Positions 42,342 through 50,897 are shown, counted from the stretch's first letter. The stretch is 64,000 nt of DNA from Acidimicrobiales bacterium (GCA_033344915.1 JAWPML010000001.1:2724369-2788368); one strand, 5' to 3'. A program made the numbers and translations. Notes: generated by a model from the sequence alone, not told the origin.

Positions 42342-44288
42342 ATGCGGGCACAACGGGGCGGACGCGGGAGACGACTGAGCATCGGGGGGTGGCTGGTGGC
42401 GCTCGCCGCCACCGTCCTCGCCGTCGCTCCCGTCGCCGCACAGGACACCGACGTCGACGACGACATCGACACGGCGGACGACGTCATCTGGGTCACCGCG
42501 GTCCCGCGCCAGGAGGTGGAACCGGCTCGACTGGGCGCGGTCGACGACAGCTCGCCGCAGATCCTGTCCACGGCGAGCGCCTACTTCGACATCGCCGAGT
42601 CGCTCGACGCCATGCCCGGCCCCACGATCGGCGAGGGGACACCCGGGTTCTTCGTCCATCGTCCGGCGAACTACGACTACTACCCGGAGGCCGGCTCGTT
42701 CGCCGTTCACCAGATGGAGGTCCAGCTCGCGGCCGATTGGGCCACGAGCGGCCAGAATCTCGAGTTCGCCGTCTTCTACAAGCGCGACGACGTGCCCGGC
42801 GTCGAGGTCCCGCCGCCCGACCCCGGTGCCGGGGCGTACCAGGTGGGGACGGTGGTCTGGGACGGCGAATCCTGGGACTCACTCGTCGGCCTGAACAACG
42901 AGGGCACGATGGAGCTGTTCCAGAACGCCTACGAGGCATGGATCGTGCCGATCGGCGGGGACCGGATCGTCGTCAGCCACGTCTTCGCCGACTCGACGTT
43001 CAACCCGACGTTCACGGCTTCGTGGTCGGACGGCGTCGACCCCTCGACGTTCGGCTTCGCCACCGTCATCGGCGAGGCGCCGGGGATGGAGAACCCGATC
43101 ACGACGATCACCGACGAGATCCGGGCCGCGCTCCCGACCGACTGGATCCTCGTGCCCGGCGAACCGATCACCGAGCAGCCGACGAACGAGGTCGTCGGTT
43201 CGGAGGGCAGCGGTTCGGACGATGGCGACGACGGCGGCTTCAACGTGATCCTCGTCCTCATCCCGATCGTCATCGCCGGCGTGGTGTTCCTGTTCGTCGT
43301 CAGGGTCCGGCGGAAGGGCGGTGGCCCACCGGCACCCGTCGCCGCGCCGCCGGAGCCGGCGCATCCCTGTGACTGTGGCCTGACCGTCGAGATCTCCGGG
43401 CCCCGGGCGTTTCGCGTCTGTTGCATGAAGCCCGAGTTGACGCTGCGGGAGGCGTTCCAGAACACCCAGGTCCATCTCGACGCCGACGTGCGGGATCGAC
43501 ACGGCTGGGACCTGTTCGACGCCATGTACACCGCCGTCGCCACCCCGTCCTGCACCGGCGAGGGCGAGGTGCTGCTCGACGAAGCGGTGTACCGGTGGCA
43601 CCTCACGGGTGAGAGCGACACGGGGTTCACGTTGCACGTGCGGGCCGCGGCACCGGCTCGCTGCGCCCATGGCGAGCTCGACAACGTCGTCGCCCACGCG
43701 TCCTACGAGGTGATCTACGAGGACGCGCCGTGCATCATCCGGGTGCTGATCCAGCGCGACACGGGACTGTCGGTGAGCCATGTCGACGTCCACATCATGT
43801 GTGGCACCTACAGCGAGGTGTTCGGGTTCTTCGCCATCGAGGAGGACCGCGGGATCGAGGCGATCGCCGGCGTTCCCGGCGAGGTCGGTCGTCATCGCTC
43901 CAACCGGGTCGGCGTCACCACCGGACAGCAACGCCTCACGACCGGTGTGGACGACGGCATCGGCGCCGCCTACGAGATCAGCCACGCGGAGAAGGCGCTC
44001 GAGGTATGGGAGATCGGTCCCGTCGACTGCACCGTGTGCGAGGCGCTGCGCAACGAATGGGAACTGCTCGCCGCCAGCCCCGGCACCTACTGGCTCACCG
44101 AGAACAATTGCGCGACCCAGGCATACCAAACCCTCTTCACCGCCGGTGCCATTCCGCGCGGCGACATGCGCACGATCACCCCGACCGCCATGAGCGAACG
44201 ACTACGCAAGCTCCACCGTGACTCCAGCGCACCCTGGCCGATCGCGGAGCCCTACCACATCGATCCACCCCCGTCGGCCGGGGACTAA
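42342..44288 (+). CDS. Large single-pass membrane protein with a possible permuted NlpC/P60-like C-terminal domain
   Basis: No family recognised. 648 residues. Signal peptide (residues 12-34, LVALAATVLAVAPVAAQ), an extracytoplasmic part to about 297, one membrane helix (300-322, VILVLIPIVIAGVVFLFVVRVRR), and a 320-residue cytosolic part. The latter opens with a Cys cluster (HPCDCGLTVE, FRVCCMKPE). Near the end, LTENNCATQAYQTLFTAGAIP (Cys near 589) resembles the Cys helix of circularly permuted papain-like (YiiX/LRAT-type) hydrolases, and SHVDVHIMCGTYSEVFGF (near 478-495) could carry the histidine. This assignment is inference from motif order only. Confidence 0.6.
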   Translation: MRAQRGGRGRRLSIGGWLVALAATVLAVAPVAAQDTDVDDDIDTADDVIWVTAVPRQEVEPARLGAVDDSSPQILSTASAYFDIAESLDAMPGPTIGEGTPGFFVHRPANYDYYPEAGSFAVHQMEVQLAADWATSGQNLEFAVFYKRDDVPGVEVPPPDPGAGAYQVGTVVWDGESWDSLVGLNNEGTMELFQNAYEAWIVPIGGDRIVVSHVFADSTFNPTFTASWSDGVDPSTFGFATVIGEAPGMENPITTITDEIRAALPTDWILVPGEPITEQPTNEVVGSEGSGSDDGDDGGFNVILVLIPIVIAGVVFLFVVRVRRKGGGPPAPVAAPPEPAHPCDCGLTVEISGPRAFRVCCMKPELTLREAFQNTQVHLDADVRDRHGWDLFDAMYTAVATPSCTGEGEVLLDEAVYRWHLTGESDTGFTLHVRAAAPARCAHGELDNVVAHASYEVIYEDAPCIIRVLIQRDTGLSVSHVDVHIMCGTYSEVFGFFAIEEDRGIEAIAGVPGEVGRHRSNRVGVTTGQQRLTTGVDDGIGAAYEISHAEKALEVWEIGPVDCTVCEALRNEWELLAASPGTYWLTENNCATQAYQTLFTAGAIPRGDMRTITPTAMSERLRKLHRDSSAPWPIAEPYHIDPPPSAGD

Positions 44289-44298
44289 CTTCGCCGAC

Positions 44299-45450
44299 AT
44301 GATTCTCCTCACCACTCGGCGGACGTTGATGAGCCTCCTCACGGTCGCGGTGATGGCCGCGGCCTGCGGCGACGGTGGCGACGAGGTCGGCGAGCCGCCG
44401 GAGTCGACCACGACCACCCTCGACGGCACGACCACCACGACGGCGGCACCGGACGATGCGACCACGACGACAACGACGACCACCACGACGGTGCCGGCGC
44501 CGACGGGGGCGGAGCCCCTGCCCCTCGAGGACATCGTCGACCTCGTGCTCGCCTGGGGCGAGGGCGACGGCGATCCGCTCCAACTCGCGAAGGACATCAC
44601 CGGCTTCCCGCTCGACATCCCCGTTCCCAACGGAACACCGCACGGGATCGGCGTCGACCTGTTCGGTGGCGACACCGACGCGACCTGGGAGTGGGACTGG
44701 ACCTACGAGGTCCTCTCGACCGAGCCCATGCCCGACATCGACATCCGCGCCGACGACCCGAGCCCGGGCTACGTCGCCCTGAGCGACTTCTACGACCCGA
44801 TCATGGCCGACCTGGGCTACCGCCGAACCGGCACCACGGGGAGCGATCCCGGTGACGAGGGCGGTCCCCACTCCGTCAACCACGTGTACCAGAGCGACGC
44901 CGAGACACTGATCGTCAACGGTCTGGAGGCGATTCCCGAACCGATCTTCGCCTGGGCCGACGAGGAGCAGGTGTTCGGCGAGGGCGTCCCCGGCTACCAG
45001 GTCGACGCGCCGTTCGAGTTCGAGGCGGGCGTGGTGCCCGTGCCGCTCTTCCTCACGCTGATCGAACACTTCCCCGCGCTCGACGACGCGACGCTCGTCG
45101 ACGCCGACATCACCAGTTGGTCACGCCCCGAGGACAGCTTCGACGCCGATCTCGGTCTGCGCTACTTCGACGCGGAACTCGTGTGGGCGATCGACGACCC
45201 GGAGGGTGCGCAGGCGCAGGTCCTCGACGAGCTCGACGGCGCCGTCTTCGTCGCCGGCAGCGAGAGCTTCTTCGATCCCGGGTTCCTCGAGCCCGAGGAG
45301 CCGAGGATCAACGGCACCGAGTGGCGCCAGACCATCGTGTTCCTCAACCACTACGTGGGCGCGGTCACGATCGACTCCGAGGAGTCGACCCTCGAGCTGT
45401 CGATCCGGTTCGAGCCGGGCCGCGTCGAACTGCAGGCGCCCGAGGAGTAG
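44299..45450 (+). CDS. Hypothetical lipoprotein with Thr-rich linker
   Basis: 383 residues from ATG 44299. Signal peptide ending in the lipobox VMAAAC, so a membrane-anchored extracytoplasmic protein. Residues about 35-65 are almost all Thr with some Pro and Ala. The mature domain (from about PLPLEDIVDLVLAWGEGDG) contains repeated ELVWAIDDPEG-like alternating segments but no motif I recognise. It lies 10 bases after the large membrane protein gene and is probably co-transcribed. Ends six bases from the convergent 2OG-oxygenase stop. Confidence 0.7.
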   Translation: MILLTTRRTLMSLLTVAVMAAACGDGGDEVGEPPESTTTTLDGTTTTTAAPDDATTTTTTTTTTVPAPTGAEPLPLEDIVDLVLAWGEGDGDPLQLAKDITGFPLDIPVPNGTPHGIGVDLFGGDTDATWEWDWTYEVLSTEPMPDIDIRADDPSPGYVALSDFYDPIMADLGYRRTGTTGSDPGDEGGPHSVNHVYQSDAETLIVNGLEAIPEPIFAWADEEQVFGEGVPGYQVDAPFEFEAGVVPVPLFLTLIEHFPALDDATLVDADITSWSRPEDSFDADLGLRYFDAELVWAIDDPEGAQAQVLDELDGAVFVAGSESFFDPGFLEPEEPRINGTEWRQTIVFLNHYVGAVTIDSEESTLELSIRFEPGRVELQAPEE

Positions 45451-45455
45451 GGCGA

Positions 45456-46430
45456 TCAGTCGACCCGGCGGCCGTCCTCGACCAGATTGATCTCCCACAG
45501 CACCTTGTCGAGCGCGTCGGCCGCGCTGATCGTCGGGTAGCGCAGCGGCGTGTCGGGGGTGACGCACGTGCCGATCGGCTCGAGCATCGTCCACGGCGTG
45601 GGGTGGGCGAACTGGACGACCGAGTACCGATCACCCTGCTGCCCCGGCGCCGACACGACCTGATGGATGCCCGGCGGGATCACCCCGTTCGTGAGCCGCT
45701 CGAGCATGAGCCCGGTGTTGATGATCGCGCGCCCGTCGGGCGGGGCCGCGTCGACCCAGCTGCCGTCGACCTTCACCTGGAGCCCGGCCGCGGTCGCGCG
45801 GGGCAGCGCCGTGATCAGGTTGATGTCGGCGTGTTCGCCCGCCCAGACGTGCTGCTCGCCGGGCGCGTTCTCCATCGCGGGGTAGTGGATCGCCCGGGTG
45901 AGGGTCGCGCCATCGACCAGCATGTCGTCGAAGAACCGCTCGTCCACACCGAGCCCCACGGCGATGATCCGCAGCACGCGCGCCTGGAGATCGGCGATCG
46001 TCTCGTGGAAGTGGAGCAGGAGGTCGTTGATGCCGGGAAGATCGGCCTCCGGAAGCGTGGGCGGGCCGTAGCGGTGCGGATACTTTGCCCGGAGCGGATG
46101 CCCGGCGCCGAGCGGCGCGCCCCAGTTGAGCATCTCCTTCCAGTCGGGCACATCGGCGATCGCTGCGGTCTCGACCAACAGCCCCGTGTAGCCGCTCTGC
46201 CCGTTCGAGCCGGGCACGACATAGGCGTCCTTGTTCTCCTGCGGCAGGGTGAAGAACGCCTCGAGCTGTCCGTAGACCTCGTCGATCATGTCGACGCTGA
46301 GGTCGTGTTCCACATAGACGAAGCCGGTGCGCAGGGATTCGGTGACGCCGTCGACGACGGCGGCCCGCTGCGTGGCATCGCCGTTCTCGAACGCCAGCAG
46401 GTCGACATCGAGGATCGCGGGTTCTCCCAT
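45456..46430 (-). CDS. 2-oxoglutarate/Fe(II)-dependent oxygenase, isopenicillin N synthase-like
   Basis: Non-heme iron oxygenase of 324 residues. The N-terminal DIOX_N part (VDLLAFENGDATQRAAVVDGVTESLRTGFVYVEH) and C-terminal 2OG-FeII fold are both present. Metal ligands: H and D in AGEHADINLITAL, distal H in PPGIHQVVS; the 2OG-binding R-x-S is RYSVVQF. Typical of bacterial relatives of plant and fungal IPNS/gibberellin oxidases, whose substrates range from amino acids to terpenoids. Monocistronic, divergent from the FG-GAP-like lipoprotein. Confidence 0.88.
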   Translation of the reverse strand: MGEPAILDVDLLAFENGDATQRAAVVDGVTESLRTGFVYVEHDLSVDMIDEVYGQLEAFFTLPQENKDAYVVPGSNGQSGYTGLLVETAAIADVPDWKEMLNWGAPLGAGHPLRAKYPHRYGPPTLPEADLPGINDLLLHFHETIADLQARVLRIIAVGLGVDERFFDDMLVDGATLTRAIHYPAMENAPGEQHVWAGEHADINLITALPRATAAGLQVKVDGSWVDAAPPDGRAIINTGLMLERLTNGVIPPGIHQVVSAPGQQGDRYSVVQFAHPTPWTMLEPIGTCVTPDTPLRYPTISAADALDKVLWEINLVEDGRRVD

Positions 46431-46495
46431 TCGCCCACGCTACCCCGTCGCCGCTGCCGTGGATCGGGCCACTCCGAGTGCGATGATCGAAGGCG

Positions 46496-47944
46496 GTGAA
46501 ACGGGCTCTGGGCGTCTCGGGCGTCGTCGTGGCGTGGGCATTCGTGGTCGCCGCCTGCGCCGACTCGACCACCGGGGCCGATCCCGTTCCGTCCGACCCG
46601 ACGACCACGTCCGTCCCGATCCCGACGAGTTCGACGACGACCACGACCACCCTCGCCGAGCCGGCCGGTTGTGCCGCGTCGGTCCCCGATGACGCCGCCC
46701 ACATCTCGGCCAACCGCACGCCGCTCGATGTCGACCGGGACGGCGTCGCGGACGAAATCCTCGTGAGCGAGACCGACGACGGACACCGCATCCACGTCCG
46801 CCTCGCCGACGGGTCGTTGTGGGTCGACGTGCCCGGCACCGACTGGCCCCGGCTCCTCGACCGTCCGGGCGGTGGCGCCGCGGCCCGTGATCTCGACGGC
46901 GACGGCCTCCTCGAGTTCTTTCTCCCGCCGACCTCGACGAACGGCGCCGAACTGGTCCGGCTCGGCGAGTGCGGCGGCACGGTCCACGAGATCGGCCCGC
47001 ACGAGGGCGAGTGGTGCCTGCGTGACGGCGAACTCCGCTGCGATCGCCGTATCGCCTGCGTCGGCCCGGATCTCATCAGCGACATGACATCGGGCGGGGA
47101 TGTGGAAGGGCTGGACGCCGACGAGTGGCGCTGGGGCCGCACCCTGATCCGGCTCGACGGCGACGAACTCGTCGTCGCCCCGATCACCTCCGTCGAGTAC
47201 GAGTTGGCGAACCCGCCGCCCGGCGTGCCGACGGCAGCCGACGCGGGAACCGTCGACTGTTCACCGGACGAGGACGCCGAGGTCCCCGCGATCGACGCCG
47301 GCCCCGAATGCACTGCGACCGGCGATCGGCCGGCCGATGCGACACTCGTCGCGGAGGTGGATCTCGACGGCGACGGCACGCTCGACCGCATCGTCAGTTG
47401 GGAGGCGGGCAGCGGTGCCCCGGAGGGATGGCTCCACATCGAGCTCGCCGGCGGGGCCACCGAGTCGATCGCCATCCCCTACAACTGGGGCGGCGGGCCG
47501 GAGCTCATGGCGGCCGCCGATGTCGACGGCGACGGCGTGCTCGAGGTGTTCCTGACCGCACCGTCCAACACCGCCCGCAACGCGTTCGCCGTCCAGCTGA
47601 CCGGCTGCACGGTCGACGTCATCGACTACGCGGACGAACCGGCCTCGGACCCCTGGTCGCAGGGCCTCCTGCTCCACGGCATCGGGGGCGGCAGTTGTGC
47701 GCCGACCGGCTGCGTCGCCCGGGTGACGTGCACCACCACGGGTGTCGTCGTCGAGCAGACCGGCCCCAACGACAACCGCAACGAGCAGTTCGATCCCGAC
47801 GACCCCGAGATGTACTGGTGGCGGACGGTGTACGCGCTCCGCGACGGCGCCTGGCACATCGTCGACGAGACGACGACGATCTACCGGCACGCCGACCCGC
47901 CGGCGGACTCCCCGCAGGTCCTGGGCGAGGGCCTGCACTGCTGA
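46496..47944 (+). CDS. Secreted lipoprotein with FG-GAP/VCBS-like repeats
   Basis: Paralogue in architecture of the lipoprotein at 26719-27981: 482 residues, signal peptide ending in FVVAAC, a Thr/Ser/Pro linker (TTTSVPIPTSSTTTTTTL), then Asp-rich loops LDVDRDGVADEILV, RDLDGDGLLEFFLP, VDLDGDGTLDRIVS, ADVDGDGVLEVFLT spaced as in FG-GAP propellers. Several cysteines (CGGTVHE, CLRDGELRC, CVGPD, CTTTG) may form disulfides outside the cell. Starts at GTG 46496. Function unknown. Confidence 0.78.
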   Translation: MKRALGVSGVVVAWAFVVAACADSTTGADPVPSDPTTTSVPIPTSSTTTTTTLAEPAGCAASVPDDAAHISANRTPLDVDRDGVADEILVSETDDGHRIHVRLADGSLWVDVPGTDWPRLLDRPGGGAAARDLDGDGLLEFFLPPTSTNGAELVRLGECGGTVHEIGPHEGEWCLRDGELRCDRRIACVGPDLISDMTSGGDVEGLDADEWRWGRTLIRLDGDELVVAPITSVEYELANPPPGVPTAADAGTVDCSPDEDAEVPAIDAGPECTATGDRPADATLVAEVDLDGDGTLDRIVSWEAGSGAPEGWLHIELAGGATESIAIPYNWGGGPELMAAADVDGDGVLEVFLTAPSNTARNAFAVQLTGCTVDVIDYADEPASDPWSQGLLLHGIGGGSCAPTGCVARVTCTTTGVVVEQTGPNDNRNEQFDPDDPEMYWWRTVYALRDGAWHIVDETTTIYRHADPPADSPQVLGEGLHC

Positions 47945-47975
47945 TACTTGGTGACAGTCCCATCGTTACCAAGTA
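47945..47975. promoter_or_regulatory. Inverted-repeat operator before the toxin-antitoxin pair
   Basis: Arms TACTTGGTGAC (47945-47955) and GTTACCAAGTA (47965-47975) match at 10 of 11 positions around a 9-bp spacer, ending 10 bases before the antitoxin ATG. Place and symmetry fit autoregulation by an AbrB-type antitoxin. Confidence 0.65.
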
Positions 47976-47985
47976 CGCTGCAACC

Positions 47986-48222
47986 ATGGCGTCCGTCGAG
48001 CAGTTCCTCATCTCCACGTCCGGTCAGATGTCGCTTCCGGCTCCGGCACGGCGCCGCTGGGGACTCTCACAGGGCGGGCCCGTCGACGTTCTCGACCTCG
48101 GCTTCGGCGTCCTCACCGTCCCCGCGGGGACGGGCCGCGCACTCCTGGATGACCTGCTGAGCGCCGAGGACCATCGCGCCTTCGTCGCGTCGCTCGACGA
48201 TCCCGAGCTCACCACCACGTGA
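47986..48222 (+). CDS. AbrB/MazE-type antitoxin-like protein
   Basis: 78 residues from ATG 47986. The N-terminal half (VEQFLISTSGQMSLPAPARRRWGLSQGGPVDVLDLGFGVLTVP) has the swapped-hairpin AbrB pattern (T-S-G-Q-x-S-L-P, normally S-x-x-G-Q-V-x-L-P). The C-terminal tail should bind the toxin. The downstream PIN-like gene overlaps its stop by 4 bases. The DNA-binding hinge is encoded over palindrome copy 5 (T-V-P-A-G-T-G). Upstream inverted repeat supports autoregulation. Confidence 0.8.
   Translation: MASVEQFLISTSGQMSLPAPARRRWGLSQGGPVDVLDLGFGVLTVPAGTGRALLDDLLSAEDHRAFVASLDDPELTTT
48116..48133. repeat. Palindrome CCGTCCCCGCGGGGACGG, copy 5
   Basis: Perfect 18-bp palindrome inside the antitoxin gene, read in the same frame as copy 1 (V-P-A-G-T), 9.2 kb from the cluster at 37102-38956. 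Confidence 0.75.
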
Positions 48223-48650
48223 GCCACGTCGTCCTCGACGATCATCTGCTCCGCGACCTCCTCGCCGACTCGCCGTCACCCGGGCTGCAGCGCATCCTGC
48301 GTATGCGATCGCCGGCAACGACGAACCTCTACTACGTGCGCCTCTGCCGCAGCGCCGTGGCCGCCACCGGCGGCGCCCTCACCGGCTCCTGGTCCGCGGA
48401 CCGCCGCCGGGCGCTCGCCGACGCGCTGACCACGCTTCCGGACGACGTCCGCATCGTGTCGATGCGGACGCTCGCGTTCGACATGGCGACGCTCGCGGCG
48501 GACCACGGTCTGTCCAGGCTCGGCGCCGAAGCGATCGCTGCGTGCCGCATGCTCGATGCACCGCTGTACGTGGACGAGTTCGACGACGGTCCGCGGATCC
48601 GCGCTGCCGCCGCGGCCAGCCGCATCCGCTACCGCGTCCTCGCCCGCTGA
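48219..48650 (+). CDS. PIN-domain-like toxin
   Basis: 143-residue partner of the AbrB-type antitoxin, from GTG 48219 (GTGA overlap). Sequence is divergent, but VVLDDHLLRDLLAD at the N terminus supplies the first acidic residues, and LSRLGAEAIAACRMLDAPLYVDEFDDGPRIRAAAAA resembles the PIN ending where a helix with an acidic residue precedes a hydrophobic strand and D-x-D. PIN toxins are Mg-dependent RNases. Assignment rests on gene pairing plus weak motifs; an inactive or non-PIN partner is possible. Confidence 0.65.
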   Translation: MSHVVLDDHLLRDLLADSPSPGLQRILRMRSPATTNLYYVRLCRSAVAATGGALTGSWSADRRRALADALTTLPDDVRIVSMRTLAFDMATLAADHGLSRLGAEAIAACRMLDAPLYVDEFDDGPRIRAAAAASRIRYRVLAR

Positions 48651-48696
48651 ACCGCCTGCGGGTGCGCGAACGGGGTGCGGCTGGCAAGCTGGACGC

Positions 48697-50121
48697 ATGG
48701 CCATCACCGATCGTCCCGAAGGAACCGACCTCGACCTGACCACCGTCGACGTCGCCGCTGTCGTCGAGGGCGTGCGCGCCGTGTACGACTCCGGGCGCAC
48801 CAAGCCGATGGCGTGGCGGCTCGAACAGCTGGACGGACTCGTCCGCATGCTGAGGATGGAGGGCTCCCGCTTCGAGGAGGCGCTGGCGCTGGACCTCGGC
48901 AAGCCGGCCATCGAAGGCTTCGCGGCCGATGTCGGCTCGACGGCCAGTGAGATCGCCGGGATGCGCAAGAACGCCCCGAAGTACGCCAAGCCCCGCAGGG
49001 CCCGGCTGCCGATGGCCTCCCAGCCGGGCAAGGGCTACATCGTCCCTGAGCCGCTCGGCGTCGCGCTGATCGTCGCCCCCTGGAACTATCCGGTGCAGCT
49101 GCTGCTGCTCCCGATGGCCGCGGCCATCGCGGCGGGTAACGCCGTGATCGCCAAGCCATCGGAGGTCGCCGGCGCCACGAGCAACCTGCTCGCCGAGCTG
49201 ATCCCGCGCTACTGCGACCCCGAGGCCATCGCCGTGATCGAGGGCGACGTGGCCGTGGCCACCGATCTGCTCGAGCAGCGCTTCGACCACATCTTCTACA
49301 CGGGCTCCACCGACGTCGGCCGCATCGTCTACCAGGCCGCCGCCCGTCACCTCACGCCGGTCACGCTGGAGCTCGGCGGCAAGAGCCCGGTGCTCGTCGA
49401 CGACTCCGCCAACATCGAGGTCACCGGCCGACGCCTGGCCTGGGGCAAATGGCTCAACGCCGGGCAGACCTGTGTCGCTCCGGACTATGTCCTCGTCACG
49501 GAGAAGAACCGTGATGCCCTCGTCGACAGCATGAGGACCGCGTTCGACGAGTTCAGCGGGGGCAAGGGCACCAAGGACAACAAGGACTTCGGTTCGATCG
49601 TCACGGATCGCCACGCGAGCCGGCTCGAGGGACTCCTCGCCGACCATGGCGGCACCGTCGCCTTCGGGGGCGAGGTGGACGTCGACGCCAAGTACGTCGA
49701 ACCGACGGTCATCGTCGACCCGGCGAAGGACTCCAGGATCATGCAGGAGGAGATCTTCGGACCCCTTCTGCCGGTCATCACCGTCGAGTCGATGGCCGAA
49801 GCCGTCGAGATCGTGAACGGGCGGGAGAAGCCGCTGGCGCTCTACGTCTTCGCCGAGGACGGCGAGAAGGCCGAGGAGCTCATCGGCTCCACCACGTCCG
49901 GTGGCGCCTGCGTCAACCATGTCGTGCTCCACATCACCCCGCCGGACCTGCCCTTCGGCGGCGTCGGCGAGTCCGGCACCGGCCGCTACCACGGTCGTTC
50001 GGGCTTCGACACGTTCTCCAACCTGAAGTCGGTGATGAAGAAGCCGACCAAGATGGACCCGAAGATGCTCTACCCGCCGTACACGGCGAAGAAGGAAAAG
50101 CTGATCCGGCGGTTCATCTGA
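48697..50121 (+). CDS. Aldehyde dehydrogenase family protein
   Basis: NAD(P)-dependent aldehyde dehydrogenase of 474 residues from ATG 48697. Catalytic Cys259 in NAGQTCVAPDYV and general-base E225 in LELGGKSPVLV; cofactor-binding stretches VAPWNYPVQLLLLPMAAA and FYTGSTDVGRIV. The short N terminus and the hydrophobic C-terminal tail (KEKLIRRFI) resemble class 3 (fatty aldehyde/coniferyl-type) enzymes, which act on medium or long aldehydes. The following gene appears to start in the stop codon overlap. Confidence 0.9.
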   Translation: MAITDRPEGTDLDLTTVDVAAVVEGVRAVYDSGRTKPMAWRLEQLDGLVRMLRMEGSRFEEALALDLGKPAIEGFAADVGSTASEIAGMRKNAPKYAKPRRARLPMASQPGKGYIVPEPLGVALIVAPWNYPVQLLLLPMAAAIAAGNAVIAKPSEVAGATSNLLAELIPRYCDPEAIAVIEGDVAVATDLLEQRFDHIFYTGSTDVGRIVYQAAARHLTPVTLELGGKSPVLVDDSANIEVTGRRLAWGKWLNAGQTCVAPDYVLVTEKNRDALVDSMRTAFDEFSGGKGTKDNKDFGSIVTDRHASRLEGLLADHGGTVAFGGEVDVDAKYVEPTVIVDPAKDSRIMQEEIFGPLLPVITVESMAEAVEIVNGREKPLALYVFAEDGEKAEELIGSTTSGGACVNHVVLHITPPDLPFGGVGESGTGRYHGRSGFDTFSNLKSVMKKPTKMDPKMLYPPYTAKKEKLIRRFI

Positions 50122-50807
50122 GCGCCGACCAGCTCCGTCGACACGAGTCGTCGACGTATTCGCAGAACGGCGAGGACGGGATCCTGGCCGCCCTGTTCGC
50201 CGCGATCGGCACCACGAACCGGCGATTCGTGGAGTTCGGCGTCGGCGAACTCGGTGAGGAGTGCAACACCCGGCTCCTGCTGGAGCAGGGTTGGACGGGC
50301 CTGCGCATGGACGGCGTGGCGCAGCCCGCCCCGAACGACATCCGGCAGGAGTTCATCACCGCGGAGAACATCAACGAGCTGTTCGCCCGCTACGACGTGC
50401 CGGACGACTTCGATCTGCTGTCGATCGACATCGACTCCAACGAGTACTGGGTGTTGCGGGCGCTCGACGGGCGCTACCGGCCCCGGGTCCTCACGATGGA
50501 GTACAACGCGTCGCTCGGGCCGGTCGCCCGGAAGACGATCGCATATGACCCGACCCACATCTGGGACGTGTCCTCGTACTTCGGGGCGTCGCTCGCCGCC
50601 CTCCACGATCTGGCCTCCCGACGGGGCTACGAGCTGGTCGGCTGCGACTCGATGGGCGTCAACGCGTTCTGGGTGCGAGCCGGTGAGTCCCATGGTCTGC
50701 GGGCGCTGACGCCGGCCGAGGCGTGGGTCGAACCCGGCTACGGCATCACCGTCTGGGGACGTCGGATCGGGTTCAGCCCGAGCGCCCGGCCCTTCGTGCG
50801 GGTGTGA
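50118..50807 (+). CDS. FkbM/NovM-like hypothetical protein, probable CTG start
   Basis: The conserved part begins well upstream of the first ATG/GTG in frame (GTG 50229): residues encoded from 50121 read SADQLRRHESSTYSQNGEDG and onward to RRFVEFGVGELGEECNTRLLLEQGW, the known opening of a group of FkbM-like proteins of unknown function. No ATG, GTG or TTG lies between; CTG 50118 overlaps the aldehyde dehydrogenase stop (CTGA), mimicking the ATGA/GTGA overlaps common here. That gives 229 residues. DDFDLLSIDIDSNEYWVL resembles a SAM-methyltransferase acidic motif. If CTG is not used, the product is 192 residues from 50229 and lacks the conserved N terminus. Confidence 0.65.
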   Translation: MSADQLRRHESSTYSQNGEDGILAALFAAIGTTNRRFVEFGVGELGEECNTRLLLEQGWTGLRMDGVAQPAPNDIRQEFITAENINELFARYDVPDDFDLLSIDIDSNEYWVLRALDGRYRPRVLTMEYNASLGPVARKTIAYDPTHIWDVSSYFGASLAALHDLASRRGYELVGCDSMGVNAFWVRAGESHGLRALTPAEAWVEPGYGITVWGRRIGFSPSARPFVRV

Positions 50808-50897
50808 CGGCGTTCGGTTTTTCGCCCGTCCGCCTCGACTCGGTCGGGGCGGGTCGGTAGCGTTTCCGCCCGTGACTCCCGGGGGCGGAATCCGACG

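Noticed and set aside
38841-42710. A 1289-codon open frame on the minus strand opposite ileS
   Set aside because: Its product has no family motifs and is made of R/V/E/H-rich sequence typical of antisense frames in high-GC genes; ileS on the plus strand has all synthetase motifs.
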